From positions 154,073-218,072 of the forward strand of contig NZ_JAGHMH010000018.1 in NCBI RefSeq assembly GCF_017741935.1: DNA of 64,000 nt, in the 5' to 3' direction. This DNA comes from Rhizobium sp. 16-449-1b (lineage in GTDB: Bacteria; Pseudomonadota; Alphaproteobacteria; Rhizobiales; Rhizobiaceae). Each line of letters opens with the position of its first letter. The stretch's first letter is position 1. The translations under genes and the position numbers were made by a program. Under the pieces are notes generated by a model. The model searched no databases, was not told the DNA's origin, and saw only the letters and a program-made list of their open reading frames with translations. Shown piece after piece: positions 1 through 8,562 of this stretch.

Positions 1-1
1 G

Positions 2-382
2 GTCATCGGCGAGACCCTCACCGCCTTCAACCACGCCGACGTCGGCCCGGCCGATCGCCGGACGTTGGCGGTGCTCATCCGCGACGGGGATGGAACGGTG
101 ATCGGCGGCCTCTCCGGCTACACCGCCTGGGGCTGGCTCTTCACCCAGCTACTCTTCATCCCGGAAAACCACCGCGGCACCGGCCTAGCCGGCCGGCTTC
201 TCTCCATGGCCGAAGAGGAAGCCGCCACACGCGGCTGCCACGGCGCCTGGATCGACACCTTCAGCCCAACGGCACTCAAGGCCTATCTGAAACAAGGATA
301 CGAGATCTTCGGTGAACTGCCGGAATTCCCGAAGGGCCGCACGCGGACGTTCCTGCGCAAGGCGCTGACGCCCGAAACCTGA
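2..382 (+). CDS. GNAT family N-acetyltransferase (5' end outside window)
   Basis: The reading frame is open from base 2, so the start codon lies before the window and only about 126 C-terminal residues are visible. The fragment has the GNAT core: a beta-strand pair (VIGGLSGYTAWGWLFTQLLFI), then the acetyl-CoA pyrophosphate loop of the form R-G-T-G-L-A-G-R-L-L, and a C-terminal strand/helix ending in a G-Y-E-I-F-G segment. GNAT enzymes transfer an acetyl group from acetyl-CoA to an amine; the substrate cannot be read from the sequence. It converges on the MFS gene that ends at 391, with only 8 bases between the two stops. A TTG at 65 is in frame but would cut into the fold, so it is not the real start. 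Confidence 0.85.
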   Translation, partial: VIGETLTAFNHADVGPADRRTLAVLIRDGDGTVIGGLSGYTAWGWLFTQLLFIPENHRGTGLAGRLLSMAEEEAATRGCHGAWIDTFSPTALKAYLKQGYEIFGELPEFPKGRTRTFLRKALTPET

Positions 383-390
383 AGGCCCCC

Positions 391-1704
391 TTAGGCGATT
401 GACGCCTGCCGCGTCTCCGAATCGATCGCCACCGCCGCCAGTGCCGAAACGACGAGAAAGCCGGCGAAGAGGCCGATCGCAACGCCGAGCCCTTCGGAGA
501 CGACCAGCGCCATCAGCGACGGTGCGAGCAGTCCGCCGAGCCGCGCGACCGCACCCGCCGTGCCCATGCCGGTCGCCCGCACCGCGGTCGGGTAAAGTTC
601 CGGCGTGTATGCGTAGAGCGCGCCCCATGTCCCGAGCAGCGCGAAGCTCATGATCAGAAGCGACGCCCCGACCATGATATCGACGCTGGAGATGACGAAC
701 AGCAGGCAGCCCGCAGCCGACAGAAGGCAGAAGCCGATCAGCGTCGGCTTGCGGCCCCAGGCCTCGACGCCATAGGCGGCGAGCGCATAGCCGGGGATCT
801 GTGCCAGCGCCACGAAAACCAGGAAGCCATAGCCCCGGACGAAGCCGAAGCCATCGCCCGCAAGCTTCGCCGGCATCCAGGTGAAGACGCCGTAATAGGA
901 GACCGACACCAGGAACCAGATCGCCAGGATCATCACAGTGCGGCGGCGAAGCGCGCCCGAAAACACGCCTTCGGAGGTCGCATGCGCCGGCGAGACCAGC
1001 TCGTCGTCAGCGCCGAGAACAGGTTTGCCGTTCGCAGCGAGCACCCGATTGATGGTCTTCTTCGCCTCATCCCCGCGACCGCCGCGCAACAGATAGAGCG
1101 GCGATTCCGGCACGAAGAGACGCAGGCCGAGCCCGAGGATGGCAGGCACCGCCGTTACCGCGAAGATATAGCGCCAGGCATCCTGAACGCCGGCAACGCT
1201 GGCAGCCCAGGCCGCAAGCGCCACGATCAGCGTCCCGATCGCCCAGAAACCCTCCAGCGCCACCAGCCAGCGGCCACGGCTTTTCGACGGCAGGAACTCC
1301 GCCATCATCGCATAATCGACCGGCAGCGTGCCACCGACGGCCACACCGGTGAGAAAGCGCAGGACAAGCAGGATGGTGAAACTCGGCGCGAAAACCGACA
1401 GCGCCCCGAACACCGCGTCGCAGGCGACAGTGAGCAACAGCACATTGCGCCGCCCGACCTTGTCGGCCAGCCGGCCGAAGGCGTAGGCGCCGATCAGCAT
1501 ACCAAGGAAGAACAGCGTGCCCGTCTGCAGCGCCTGCGGCACTGTCAGCCCGAAACTCGCGGCGATCGAGGCAGCGGTGAAGCCGACCGCCAGCACCTGC
1601 ATCGCATCCGCCGTCCAGACGAGACCGAAAATGCCGAGAAGCCGCCGCTGGAACGGTCCCGTCCCTGCGCGATCAAGCGCCTCATCGATTGAAATGCGAC
1701 TCAT
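391..1704 (-). CDS. MFS transporter, sugar-porter/SV2-like type
   Basis: A 437-residue inner-membrane protein with about 12 hydrophobic segments. The MFS loop between TM2 and TM3 is clear (GRLADKVGRR at about residues 77-86), and the half-way loop carries the P-E-S-P-L-Y-L motif typical of sugar-porter relatives. Proteins of this subgroup (SV2-like, NiaP-like) take up small organic acids, nicotinate or aromatic acids with protons; the actual substrate is unknown. I chose the ATG at 1704 (MSRISIDEAL); an in-frame start at 1719 would add five residues. The gene stands alone between two GNAT genes. Confidence 0.85.
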   Translation of the reverse strand: MSRISIDEALDRAGTGPFQRRLLGIFGLVWTADAMQVLAVGFTAASIAASFGLTVPQALQTGTLFFLGMLIGAYAFGRLADKVGRRNVLLLTVACDAVFGALSVFAPSFTILLVLRFLTGVAVGGTLPVDYAMMAEFLPSKSRGRWLVALEGFWAIGTLIVALAAWAASVAGVQDAWRYIFAVTAVPAILGLGLRLFVPESPLYLLRGGRGDEAKKTINRVLAANGKPVLGADDELVSPAHATSEGVFSGALRRRTVMILAIWFLVSVSYYGVFTWMPAKLAGDGFGFVRGYGFLVFVALAQIPGYALAAYGVEAWGRKPTLIGFCLLSAAGCLLFVISSVDIMVGASLLIMSFALLGTWGALYAYTPELYPTAVRATGMGTAGAVARLGGLLAPSLMALVVSEGLGVAIGLFAGFLVVSALAAVAIDSETRQASIA

Positions 1705-1776
1705 GCCTGTCCACCTCAAGCCTATGAAAGACCACGCGAAGCGCGGCCTCCGTCATAGCTCAATAGAACAGATGGC

Positions 1777-2277
1777 CTATTTGCGCCAGCCGATCGTGCC
1801 CTTCAGCCGGCCATGCACGTCCTCGCCGAGCGGCACGACAAGCACGCGGCCGGGATCGACCGGTCCAGGAAAGGTCAGCGCGTTATAGGCGACCTTCTCG
1901 AAGCCGAGCGGCCCGTAATAGGGCGGATCGCCGACGAGGATGACGGCCTCGGAGCCGTTGCGCTTGGCCGCTTCCACCGCGATCCGCACCAGTTCCCGAC
2001 CGATGCCGCGGTTTTTGTGCGAGGGACGAACGGCGAGCGGGCCGAGCAGATGGCCGGGCACATCGCCGGCCATGACGGGTGTCATCCGGACGGATGCGAT
2101 CGTCTCGCCGTCATCGGCGCAGATGAAGGACAGCGACAGGTCATGCGGCCCCTGCTCGCGAATGCGGGCGGCGGCGCGGGTGTGCCGGCCTGGGCCGAAT
2201 GCTTCTTCGTTGATGTGTTCGATAGCGGCGTCGTGCGACGCGTCCTCAGTGAGGTAGACCAGATCGTGCTTGTGCAT
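1777..2277 (-). CDS. GNAT family N-acetyltransferase, YhbS-like
   Basis: A 166-residue predicted cytoplasmic acetyltransferase. Visible features are a strand with V-R-M-T-P, the segment LLGPLAVRPSHKNRGIGREL, which is the GNAT motif A with an acetyl-CoA loop (R-G-I-G-R), and a later Y-Y-G-P-L-G-F-E segment. This pattern matches the YhbS-type predicted acetyltransferases. I chose the ATG at 2277 because it starts just before the conserved fold; the frame stays open to 2328, which would add 17 residues of unlikely composition. Neither start has a strong Shine-Dalgarno. Substrate unknown. Confidence 0.85.
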   Translation of the reverse strand: MHKHDLVYLTEDASHDAAIEHINEEAFGPGRHTRAAARIREQGPHDLSLSFICADDGETIASVRMTPVMAGDVPGHLLGPLAVRPSHKNRGIGRELVRIAVEAAKRNGSEAVILVGDPPYYGPLGFEKVAYNALTFPGPVDPGRVLVVPLGEDVHGRLKGTIGWRK

Positions 2278-2490
2278 GAAGAGACAGAAACCGGATAGAC
2301 AAAATGATGGGTTCTCGAACACGCCCATGGGCGTTCGGGAGCATCAGCGTCGTCGCAGGGTTCTGTATGCGGACATCAAATCGGGTTCCTGAAATCGTGA
2401 AAAGGCCGATAGCAGGAAAAAAATCGGTCGTCTATGGGAAAACGTCGCGATGGAAGCCACCGCCGCCTGAAACGGCGGTGGCGGCTGATA

Positions 2491-3594
2491 TCATCCCCTC
2501 GGCCAGCGCTCGACCGTCTGGCCGCCGAACAGCCGGCTGGTCGGCATCTGGAAGATGAAATAGGGGTTAAGCAGCGGCAGCGCGCTTGCCTGCTCCAGCC
2601 TCTCCAGCATCGCCTCGTCGAGATCAACATCCAGCGATGCGATGTTCTGCTGCATCTGCTCCACCCGGCTGGCGCCGATCAGCACCGAGGAAACGCCGGC
2701 GCGCCGCGCCACCCAGGCAAGCGCCACCTCCGCCGCCGACCGGCCGATCTCGGCCGCGACCGAGGTCACCACATCGACCACATCGAAATTGCGCTCGGTA
2801 AACAGCATGCCACCGAAAGGATTGTCGCCGTTGAGCCGTCCGTTGCTGCCGCTTTCCGATGTCTCCGAGGTCTTGTCAGGCAAGGCCGTGGCCCGCCCGG
2901 CCTCGGCAATCTTGTCACGGCCGTATTTGCCGGTCAAAAGACCCGCCGCAAGCGGGCTCCATGGCACCATGCCAAGCCCGAATTCGGCGCCGGCAGGCAT
3001 GAGGTCGAGCTCGACGCCGCGATCGATCAGCGAATAAGCATATTGCAGGCCGATCGGCTTCGGCAGCCCATGCGCCTCGGCAAGCGTCGCGATCCGCGCC
3101 ACATACCAGGCCGGCGTGTTGGAAAAGCCGTAATGCAGGATCTTGCCGGCGCGCACGGCATCGGAAAGCGTCTGCAGGACTTCATCGGCCGGCGTCGTCT
3201 GGTCCCACACATGCATCCAGTACATGTCGATATAGTCGGTGCGCAGCCGCTTCAGCGACCCCTCGATGCCGAGGCGGATGTTTTTCGCCCCGTTTCCGCC
3301 CCAGAGCGGTGTGCCCGCGCCGCGCGGAAATCCCGATTTGGTCGCCACCACCAGCCGGTCGCGCCGCCCGCCGTCGGCGAGAAACGCGCCAAGCATCTCC
3401 TCGCTCTTCCCCGCCGAATAGATGTCAGCGGTGTCGATGAAATTGCCGCCGGCATCGACATAGGCGTCGAACAGCGCCCGCGAGGTCTGCTCATTGGCGC
3501 CCCATCGCCCGGCGCCGAAGGTCATGGTGCCAAGCGCCAGCGGACTGACGATCAGTCCCGAGCGGCCGAGGGTGCGATAGCTGGTAAGGTCCAT
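2491..3594 (-). CDS. Aldo/keto reductase
   Basis: A 367-residue NAD(P)H-dependent oxidoreductase of the aldo/keto reductase superfamily, a TIM barrel that reduces aldehydes and ketones. The catalytic tetrad is visible as Asp54 and Tyr59 (in NFIDTADIYS), Lys86 (in VVATKSGF) and His128 (in YWMHVWD). The nucleotide-binding end near the C terminus has V-L-I-G-A-S-R. The start is supported by an AAGGAGC Shine-Dalgarno. It is transcribed away from the LysR-type gene at 3690 with 95 bases between, so the regulator probably controls it. Confidence 0.9.
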   Translation of the reverse strand: MDLTSYRTLGRSGLIVSPLALGTMTFGAGRWGANEQTSRALFDAYVDAGGNFIDTADIYSAGKSEEMLGAFLADGGRRDRLVVATKSGFPRGAGTPLWGGNGAKNIRLGIEGSLKRLRTDYIDMYWMHVWDQTTPADEVLQTLSDAVRAGKILHYGFSNTPAWYVARIATLAEAHGLPKPIGLQYAYSLIDRGVELDLMPAGAEFGLGMVPWSPLAAGLLTGKYGRDKIAEAGRATALPDKTSETSESGSNGRLNGDNPFGGMLFTERNFDVVDVVTSVAAEIGRSAAEVALAWVARRAGVSSVLIGASRVEQMQQNIASLDVDLDEAMLERLEQASALPLLNPYFIFQMPTSRLFGGQTVERWPRG

Positions 3595-3689
3595 ATCCGT
3601 GCTCCTTGTTCACACCCCTCCATTTAGGCCGGCACAAGCCACGGGATTAGCGGTTGCCCGTCGCATGAACTTGTGAGCAAAATGCATGA

Positions 3690-4580
3690 ATGGAACGCGG
3701 AACGCTCAACGATCTCCTCGCCTTCGCCGCCGTCGCCCGCGAGCGCAGTTTTACCCGCGCTGCCGCCGTCCTCGGCATGTCGCCCTCGGCGCTCAGCCAC
3801 GCGATGCGCGCCCTGGAGGAGCGGCTGGGCGTCCGGCTGCTTGCCCGCACCACGCGCAGCGTGGCGCCGACCGAGGCCGGAGAGCGGCTTTTGCAATCGC
3901 TCAACCCGGCGCTATCCGATATCGAAGGTGGCCTCGAGGCGCTGGCCGAATGGCGCGACAACCCCTCCGGCACCGTCCGCATCACCACCTTCGCCTATGC
4001 CGCCAGAATGGTGCTGGTGCCGAAGCTGCCGGCCTTCCTGCTCGCTCATCCCGATATCAACGTCGAGGTGATCATCCAGGACGGGTTGACCGATATCGTC
4101 GCCGCGGGCTTCGACGCCGGCATCCGCCTCGGCGAGACGGTGGCGAAGGACATGATCGCGGTGCGCGTCGGGCCGGAGCTGCGCACCGTCGTCGTCGGCA
4201 CGCCTTCTTACTTCGCCCGCATCCCGCCGCCGGAAACGCCCTATGACCTCGAGCGCCACGCCTGCATCGGCTACCGCTTGACGACTTCGGGCGGGCTGCT
4301 CCCCTGGGAGTTCGAGAAAGACGGCAAGGAGATAAAGATCCGCACCAGCGGCCCGCTTATCGTCAACGATGGCGAGCTTCCGGCCGCAGCCGTGCGCGCC
4401 GGCGTCGGGCTCGGCTATCTGATGGAGCACGACGTGGCCGACGAGATCGCCTCCGGCGCGCTGGTGCAGGTGCTCGACGACTGGTGCCCGCCCTTCCCCG
4501 GCTTCCACCTCTACCACCCAAGCCGCCGCCAGTCCCCGCCGGCGCTGCGTGCGCTGATCGCCGCCTTGAGCGTCAAGTAG
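3690..4580 (+). CDS. LysR family transcriptional regulator
   Basis: A 296-residue LysR-type regulator. Residues 1-60 form the winged helix-turn-helix (AFAAVARERSFTRAAAVLGM, then SALSHAMRALEERLGVRLL and TRSVAPTEAG), followed by the two-lobe effector-binding domain from about residue 90. The C terminus has the D-D-W-C-P-P-F-P-G-F segment of the subgroup that commonly sits next to oxidoreductase genes. It is divergent from the aldo/keto reductase. The effector is unknown. The start is the first ATG preceding the conserved HTH; its Shine-Dalgarno is weak. Confidence 0.9.
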   Translation: MERGTLNDLLAFAAVARERSFTRAAAVLGMSPSALSHAMRALEERLGVRLLARTTRSVAPTEAGERLLQSLNPALSDIEGGLEALAEWRDNPSGTVRITTFAYAARMVLVPKLPAFLLAHPDINVEVIIQDGLTDIVAAGFDAGIRLGETVAKDMIAVRVGPELRTVVVGTPSYFARIPPPETPYDLERHACIGYRLTTSGGLLPWEFEKDGKEIKIRTSGPLIVNDGELPAAAVRAGVGLGYLMEHDVADEIASGALVQVLDDWCPPFPGFHLYHPSRRQSPPALRALIAALSVK

Positions 4581-4696
4581 CAATCGTACCGCCGGACGCA
4601 ATCAGCGCGTGACGCACTGTTCAATCATTGCCCCACTGCAAAATCCGCCCAAGCGCGATATCTAACGGACAACCAAAAATCGAAGGAGTAGACACC

Positions 4697-5683
4697 ATGG
4701 GTATGCTGGTCGACGGCGTCTGGCAAGACGTCTGGTACGATACGAAGGAGACCAAGGGTCACTTCAAGCGCGCCGCCTCGCAGTTCCGCAACTGGATCAC
4801 GCCGGATGGCAGCGCCGGTCCGTCGGGCAAGGAAGGCTTCAAGGCCGAGGCCGGGCGCTATCATCTTTACGTCTCGCTCGCCTGTCCCTGGGCGCACCGC
4901 ACGCTGATCGTCCGCAAGCTGAAGCGGCTGGAAGACCTGATCTCCGTCTCCGTCGTCGATCCGCTGATGCTGGAAAAGGGCTGGGAATTCAAGGTCGGCG
5001 ACGGCGCCACCGGCGATCCGCTCTTCGGTGCCAAGGCGCTCTCCGACATCTATGTGAAGGCCGATCCGCACTATTCCGGCCGCGTCACCGTGCCGGTTCT
5101 GTGGGACAAGAAGACAAACACCATCGTCAGCAACGAATCCGCCGAGATCATCCGCATGTTCAACAGCGCCTTCGACGCGCTGACCGGCTCGACCACCGAT
5201 TTCTACCCGCAAGATCTGCGCGGAGAGATCGACGATCTGAACGCGCTTATCTACGACACCGTCAACAACGGCGTCTACAAGGCTGGTTTCGCCACCGCGC
5301 AGGACGCCTATTCGGAAAGCGTGCTCAAGCTATTCGAAACGCTCGACATGCTGGAAGACCGCCTCGGCAAGGGCCGCTATCTCCTGGGCGACCGGCTGAC
5401 AGAGGCCGACTGGCGGCTCTTCACCACGCTGGTGCGCTTCGACCCCGTCTATGTCGGCCACTTCAAATGCAACATCCGCCGCATCGCCGATTACCCGAAC
5501 CTCTCGGCCTATCTGCGCGATCTCTACCAGACATCAGGGATCAAGGAGACGGTCGACTTCCGTCACATCAAGGACCACTATTACCGCAGCCACAAGACGA
5601 TCAACCCGACCGGTATCGTCCCCGTCGGCCCGGAACTGGACCTCGACCGCCCGCACGGCCGCGGCGAACGCGCCGCCGCCTGA
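4697..5683 (+). CDS. Glutathionyl-hydroquinone reductase (Xi-class GST, YqjG-like)
   Basis: A 328-residue cytoplasmic enzyme. The active-site motif CPWA with Cys63 sits in YVSLACPWAHRTL, which is diagnostic for Xi-class glutathione transferases. These use glutathione to reduce glutathionyl-hydroquinones. Other family marks are NESAEIIRM (GSH contact), the long C-terminal helical domain and the R-F-D-P-V-Y-V-G-H-F-K segment. The start is the ATG at 4697, preceded by AAGGAG at 4683-4688; an ATG at 4628 in the same frame has no support. It converges with the Nudix gene, with about 20 bases between the stops. Confidence 0.92.
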   Translation: MGMLVDGVWQDVWYDTKETKGHFKRAASQFRNWITPDGSAGPSGKEGFKAEAGRYHLYVSLACPWAHRTLIVRKLKRLEDLISVSVVDPLMLEKGWEFKVGDGATGDPLFGAKALSDIYVKADPHYSGRVTVPVLWDKKTNTIVSNESAEIIRMFNSAFDALTGSTTDFYPQDLRGEIDDLNALIYDTVNNGVYKAGFATAQDAYSESVLKLFETLDMLEDRLGKGRYLLGDRLTEADWRLFTTLVRFDPVYVGHFKCNIRRIADYPNLSAYLRDLYQTSGIKETVDFRHIKDHYYRSHKTINPTGIVPVGPELDLDRPHGRGERAAA

Positions 5684-5704
5684 ACGCAAGCTAAGCCGCC
5701 CGGC

Positions 5705-6178
5705 CTACCAGACCTGGTCGGGCGCATGCTCTCCGGCGATCTCAGCAAGACGACGGTGCGTCGACGCCGTCGTCCCCTCCGGCAGCGCGTCGAGCGCGAA
5801 GAAACCGCATTCGACGATCTCGCGGTCTGGCGCCCTCGGCGCCGTCTGCTCGACCTTGGCGCGGTAGAACACGACGTGGTCGCGCCGCGTGGCCGAGGTG
5901 TTGAGATAGACCTGAACGAGCTCCGGCCGTCCGACAATCACGAGATTGCCCTCCTCGCGCAGCTCCTTGACCAGCGCGTCCTCGGCCGTCTCGTTGCGCT
6001 CGATACCGCCGCCCGGCATGTGCCAGCCGGGCACGTAGCTGTGCCGCACGAGAAACACATGCCCCCTGTCATCGAAGCAGGCGGCGCGCACGCCCATCGT
6101 CATTCCGCGCGCGAAGGCGAAGTAGATATGCACCACGCGCATCATCAGGCGCGATTGCCAGTGGCGGATTTCTTTCAC
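5705..6178 (-). CDS. Nudix hydrolase family protein
   Basis: A 157-residue protein with the Nudix fold. The Nudix box runs at about residues 57-79 (GGIERNETAEDALVKELREE then GNL). The catalytic glutamates are kept, but two canonical positions differ: the Arg of R-E-U-X-E-E is Lys, and the following Gly is Asn. Family members hydrolyse nucleoside diphosphates linked to another moiety; the substrate is unknown and the altered box may change activity. The start is a GTG at 6178 with GGAAG five bases upstream. It is divergent from the metallophosphoesterase. Confidence 0.85.
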   Translation of the reverse strand: MKEIRHWQSRLMMRVVHIYFAFARGMTMGVRAACFDDRGHVFLVRHSYVPGWHMPGGGIERNETAEDALVKELREEGNLVIVGRPELVQVYLNTSATRRDHVVFYRAKVEQTAPRAPDREIVECGFFALDALPEGTTASTHRRLAEIAGEHAPDQVW

Positions 6179-6264
6179 GCGTCTTCCAATTCCATCAATC
6201 CGTTCAAGCAGATGTGCGAGGAGATGTGTTTGAAATACGGCTGCCGTGAGCTATGTGTGCACCC

Positions 6265-7173
6265 ATGTTCAAGCTCGCGCACATTTCAGACGTCCATCTC
6301 GGGCCGCTGCCCCACATCTCTTTCCGTGAACTCTTTTCCAAGCGTATCACCGGCTTTGTGAACTGGCATCGCAATCGGCGCAAGCACCTTTTCGGCGGCA
6401 CGCTGGATCTGCTGCTCGACGATATAAGAGAAAAGCAGCCGGATCACATGGCGATCACGGGCGACCTCGTCAATCTCGCAAGCGGACTTGAAATCCGCGC
6501 CGCGGCCGGCTGGCTGCGCGAACTCGGCGATCCCAAGGATTACTCCGTCGTGCCCGGCAATCACGACGCCTACGTGCCCGGCGCCTACGAAAAGTCGATG
6601 CGCGCCTGGTACGACAATGTCCGCGGCGATCTCGCGCCTGCCGAATGGCAGGAAAACAAGCACATCTTCCCCTATCTGCGCATTCGCGGAAAAGTCGCGA
6701 TCGTCGGCTGCTCGACGGCGGTGGCAACGCCCCCGTTCGCCGCCAGCGGCTTCTTCGGCGAAAGACAGGCCCGAGAGACGGTGAACATGCTGCGCGCCGC
6801 CGGCGAAGCAGGCCTGTTTCGCGTCGTCATGATCCACCACCCACCGATCCGTGGCGCCACATCCTTCCACAAGCGCATGATCGGCATCCGCCGTTTCGCC
6901 GCCGTCATCTCCACCGGCGGCGCCGAGCTCGTGCTGCATGGCCACACCCATCTGAACACGGTGCACTGGCTGCGCGGCCAGACCGGACCGGTTCCCGTCG
7001 TCGGCATCGCCTCGGGCTCGCAAGGCCCCGGCGGCTCCAAGCCACCCGCCGCCTACAATCTCTTCAGCATCGACGGCTCCCCCGGCGCCTGGAGCCTCAA
7101 GGGCGAACGCTTCAGCCTCAGCCCGTCGGGCGACGACATCAACCCGGAAAGCGTCGATATCTTCAGGCTTTAG
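6265..7173 (+). CDS. Calcineurin-like metallophosphoesterase
   Basis: A 302-residue binuclear-metal phosphoesterase. All family motifs are present in order: D9-x-H11 (ISDVHLG), GDLVN, GNHD (in VVPGNHDAY), the HHPP histidine pair and GHTH near the C terminus. Such proteins cleave phosphomono- or diesters, for example cyclic nucleotides or nucleotide-sugar derivatives; the substrate cannot be read here. The ATG at 6265 begins right at the first conserved strand; an ATG at 6253 would add four residues. No signal peptide, so it should be cytoplasmic. Divergent from the Nudix gene. Confidence 0.9.
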   Translation: MFKLAHISDVHLGPLPHISFRELFSKRITGFVNWHRNRRKHLFGGTLDLLLDDIREKQPDHMAITGDLVNLASGLEIRAAAGWLRELGDPKDYSVVPGNHDAYVPGAYEKSMRAWYDNVRGDLAPAEWQENKHIFPYLRIRGKVAIVGCSTAVATPPFAASGFFGERQARETVNMLRAAGEAGLFRVVMIHHPPIRGATSFHKRMIGIRRFAAVISTGGAELVLHGHTHLNTVHWLRGQTGPVPVVGIASGSQGPGGSKPPAAYNLFSIDGSPGAWSLKGERFSLSPSGDDINPESVDIFRL

Positions 7174-7320
7174 CGCCATTTCCGGAATCAGTTTCGCCGC
7201 AAGTTGAATCACTGCGCGAACTCAGGCGAAAAACGATAGATCGGGGCCGATCGCCTCTTGGTATTTCCCGATCTAGGCGTACACTCCTTATATTAGCGAT
7301 CTTATATTCGGAGACGTCGC

Positions 7321-7881
7321 ATGCCATCCACGACCCGTACGCTCCGAGGCCTGGCGCTCGCCGGCTGCCTCGCCCTCACCTTCTCTGCCCCCGCCTTCGC
7401 CGCAGGCGAAGAGACCGACGAAACCAAGCCGCCGCCAAAGACCGAAACCACCACCAAGTGCGCCGACGGCAAGGTCTGGGACAAGAAGAAGAAGGAATGC
7501 GTCACGCCGAACAAGCAGACCTTCAACGACGACGATCTCTACAAGGCCGCCCGCGAATTCGCTTATGCCGGCCAGTACGACAATGCCATCACCGTGCTCA
7601 ACCTCGCCCGCAATCAGAACGACCCACGCATTCTGAACTATCTGGGCTACGCCAACCGCAAGGCCGGCCGGATGGAGCTTGGCATGTCCTATTACCGCAA
7701 GGCGCTGCAGGCCGACGGCAATTATATTCTCGCACGGTCATATATGGGCCAAGCTTTGATGGAACAGGGTGATGAACAGGGCGCGCGCGTGCAGCTGGTC
7801 GAGATCCGCGACCGCGGCGGCGAGAACACCTGGGCCTACCGCTCGCTCCTTCAGTCGCTCCACGGCTACAGGACCTATTGA
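7321..7881 (+). CDS. Secreted tetratricopeptide-repeat protein
   Basis: A 186-residue protein with a signal peptide (residues 1 to about 28, cleaved near AFAAG), a charged Lys/Thr-rich linker with one Cys pair (C-A-D-G-K-V-W-D-K-K-K-K-E-C), and about three TPR-like helical hairpins from residue 70 (for example AGQYDNAITVLNLA and AGRMELGMSYYRKAL). TPR proteins act as protein-protein scaffolds; this one should be periplasmic. The start has GGAGA at good spacing. It lies 173 bases before the ECF sigma gene, on the same strand, so it could belong to the same stress-response locus; that link is inference. Confidence 0.85.
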   Translation: MPSTTRTLRGLALAGCLALTFSAPAFAAGEETDETKPPPKTETTTKCADGKVWDKKKKECVTPNKQTFNDDDLYKAAREFAYAGQYDNAITVLNLARNQNDPRILNYLGYANRKAGRMELGMSYYRKALQADGNYILARSYMGQALMEQGDEQGARVQLVEIRDRGGENTWAYRSLLQSLHGYRTY

Positions 7882-8054
7882 GCCCCAGGGATCACCCGAA
7901 AAAAGCTTTGGGAACCCGTGAGATAAGTGGCCTTTTGCTTGCGAAGCAGCGGCGATTTGTTTCATAAAGGACACAGAGACGATATAATTCGCACATGCGC
8001 CAGGTCACGGCTCCGTAACGGCTCCCGATACCCGGCATTCACCTTGGGAAAACC

Positions 8055-8561
8055 ATGCGTCAACCTGTGACGACCATCGACATCAGACGCGATCTAGTGG
8101 GTCTTCTGCCCCGGTTGCGGCGGTTCGCGATGACGCTCGCGGGTGATGCGGCGGGCGCCGACGAACTCGTCCAGGCCGGCTGTCAGCGGGCAATCGCCAA
8201 GAGCAATCAATGGCAGGGCGAAGGCCGGATCGACAGCTGGGTCTACACGCTGATGCGCCAGCAATGGAGCGAGGACCACCGCAAGCGCAAGCCGCATGCG
8301 GTCAACAAGACCAACGTCACCGATATCCGCACGGCCACGCGCGACCGCGCCGCCATCATCGATTCCGATGCGATCCACCGGATGATCGCGGAGATGCCCG
8401 AGGGCATCGCCAGCGCCTTCCTGCTGGTGTCGATCGAAGGCCATGGCTACCAGCAGGCCGGCGACATCATGGGCGTCGCCCCCACCCTCATCATGTCGCA
8501 GCTGGCACAGGCGAAACTGCACTTCGCCAGCCTCGCTGACGACCATTCCCACAGGTTCTGA
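8055..8561 (+). CDS. ECF-type RNA polymerase sigma factor
   Basis: A 168-residue sigma-70 family protein with only regions 2 and 4, the size and layout of an extracytoplasmic-function sigma factor. Region 2 contains LPRLRRFAMTLAGD and the helix with D-E-L-V-Q-A-G-C-Q-R-A; region 4 contains the A-F-L-L-V-S-I-E-G-H-G-Y-Q-Q-A-G-D-I-M-G turn expected for the -35 binding HTH. The downstream gene encodes a membrane anti-sigma factor whose TTG start is one base past this stop, so the pair should be translationally coupled. A GGAAC element at 7911-7915 could be a -35 element for an ECF promoter, but I see no convincing -10 partner. Confidence 0.88.
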   Translation: MRQPVTTIDIRRDLVGLLPRLRRFAMTLAGDAAGADELVQAGCQRAIAKSNQWQGEGRIDSWVYTLMRQQWSEDHRKRKPHAVNKTNVTDIRTATRDRAAIIDSDAIHRMIAEMPEGIASAFLLVSIEGHGYQQAGDIMGVAPTLIMSQLAQAKLHFASLADDHSHRF

Positions 8562-8562
8562 T

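Noticed and set aside
7911..7945. Possible ECF or general-stress promoter (GGAAC) before the sigma gene
   Set aside because: Only the -35-like element is seen; no convincing -10 partner at the right distance, so I did not list it as a promoter.
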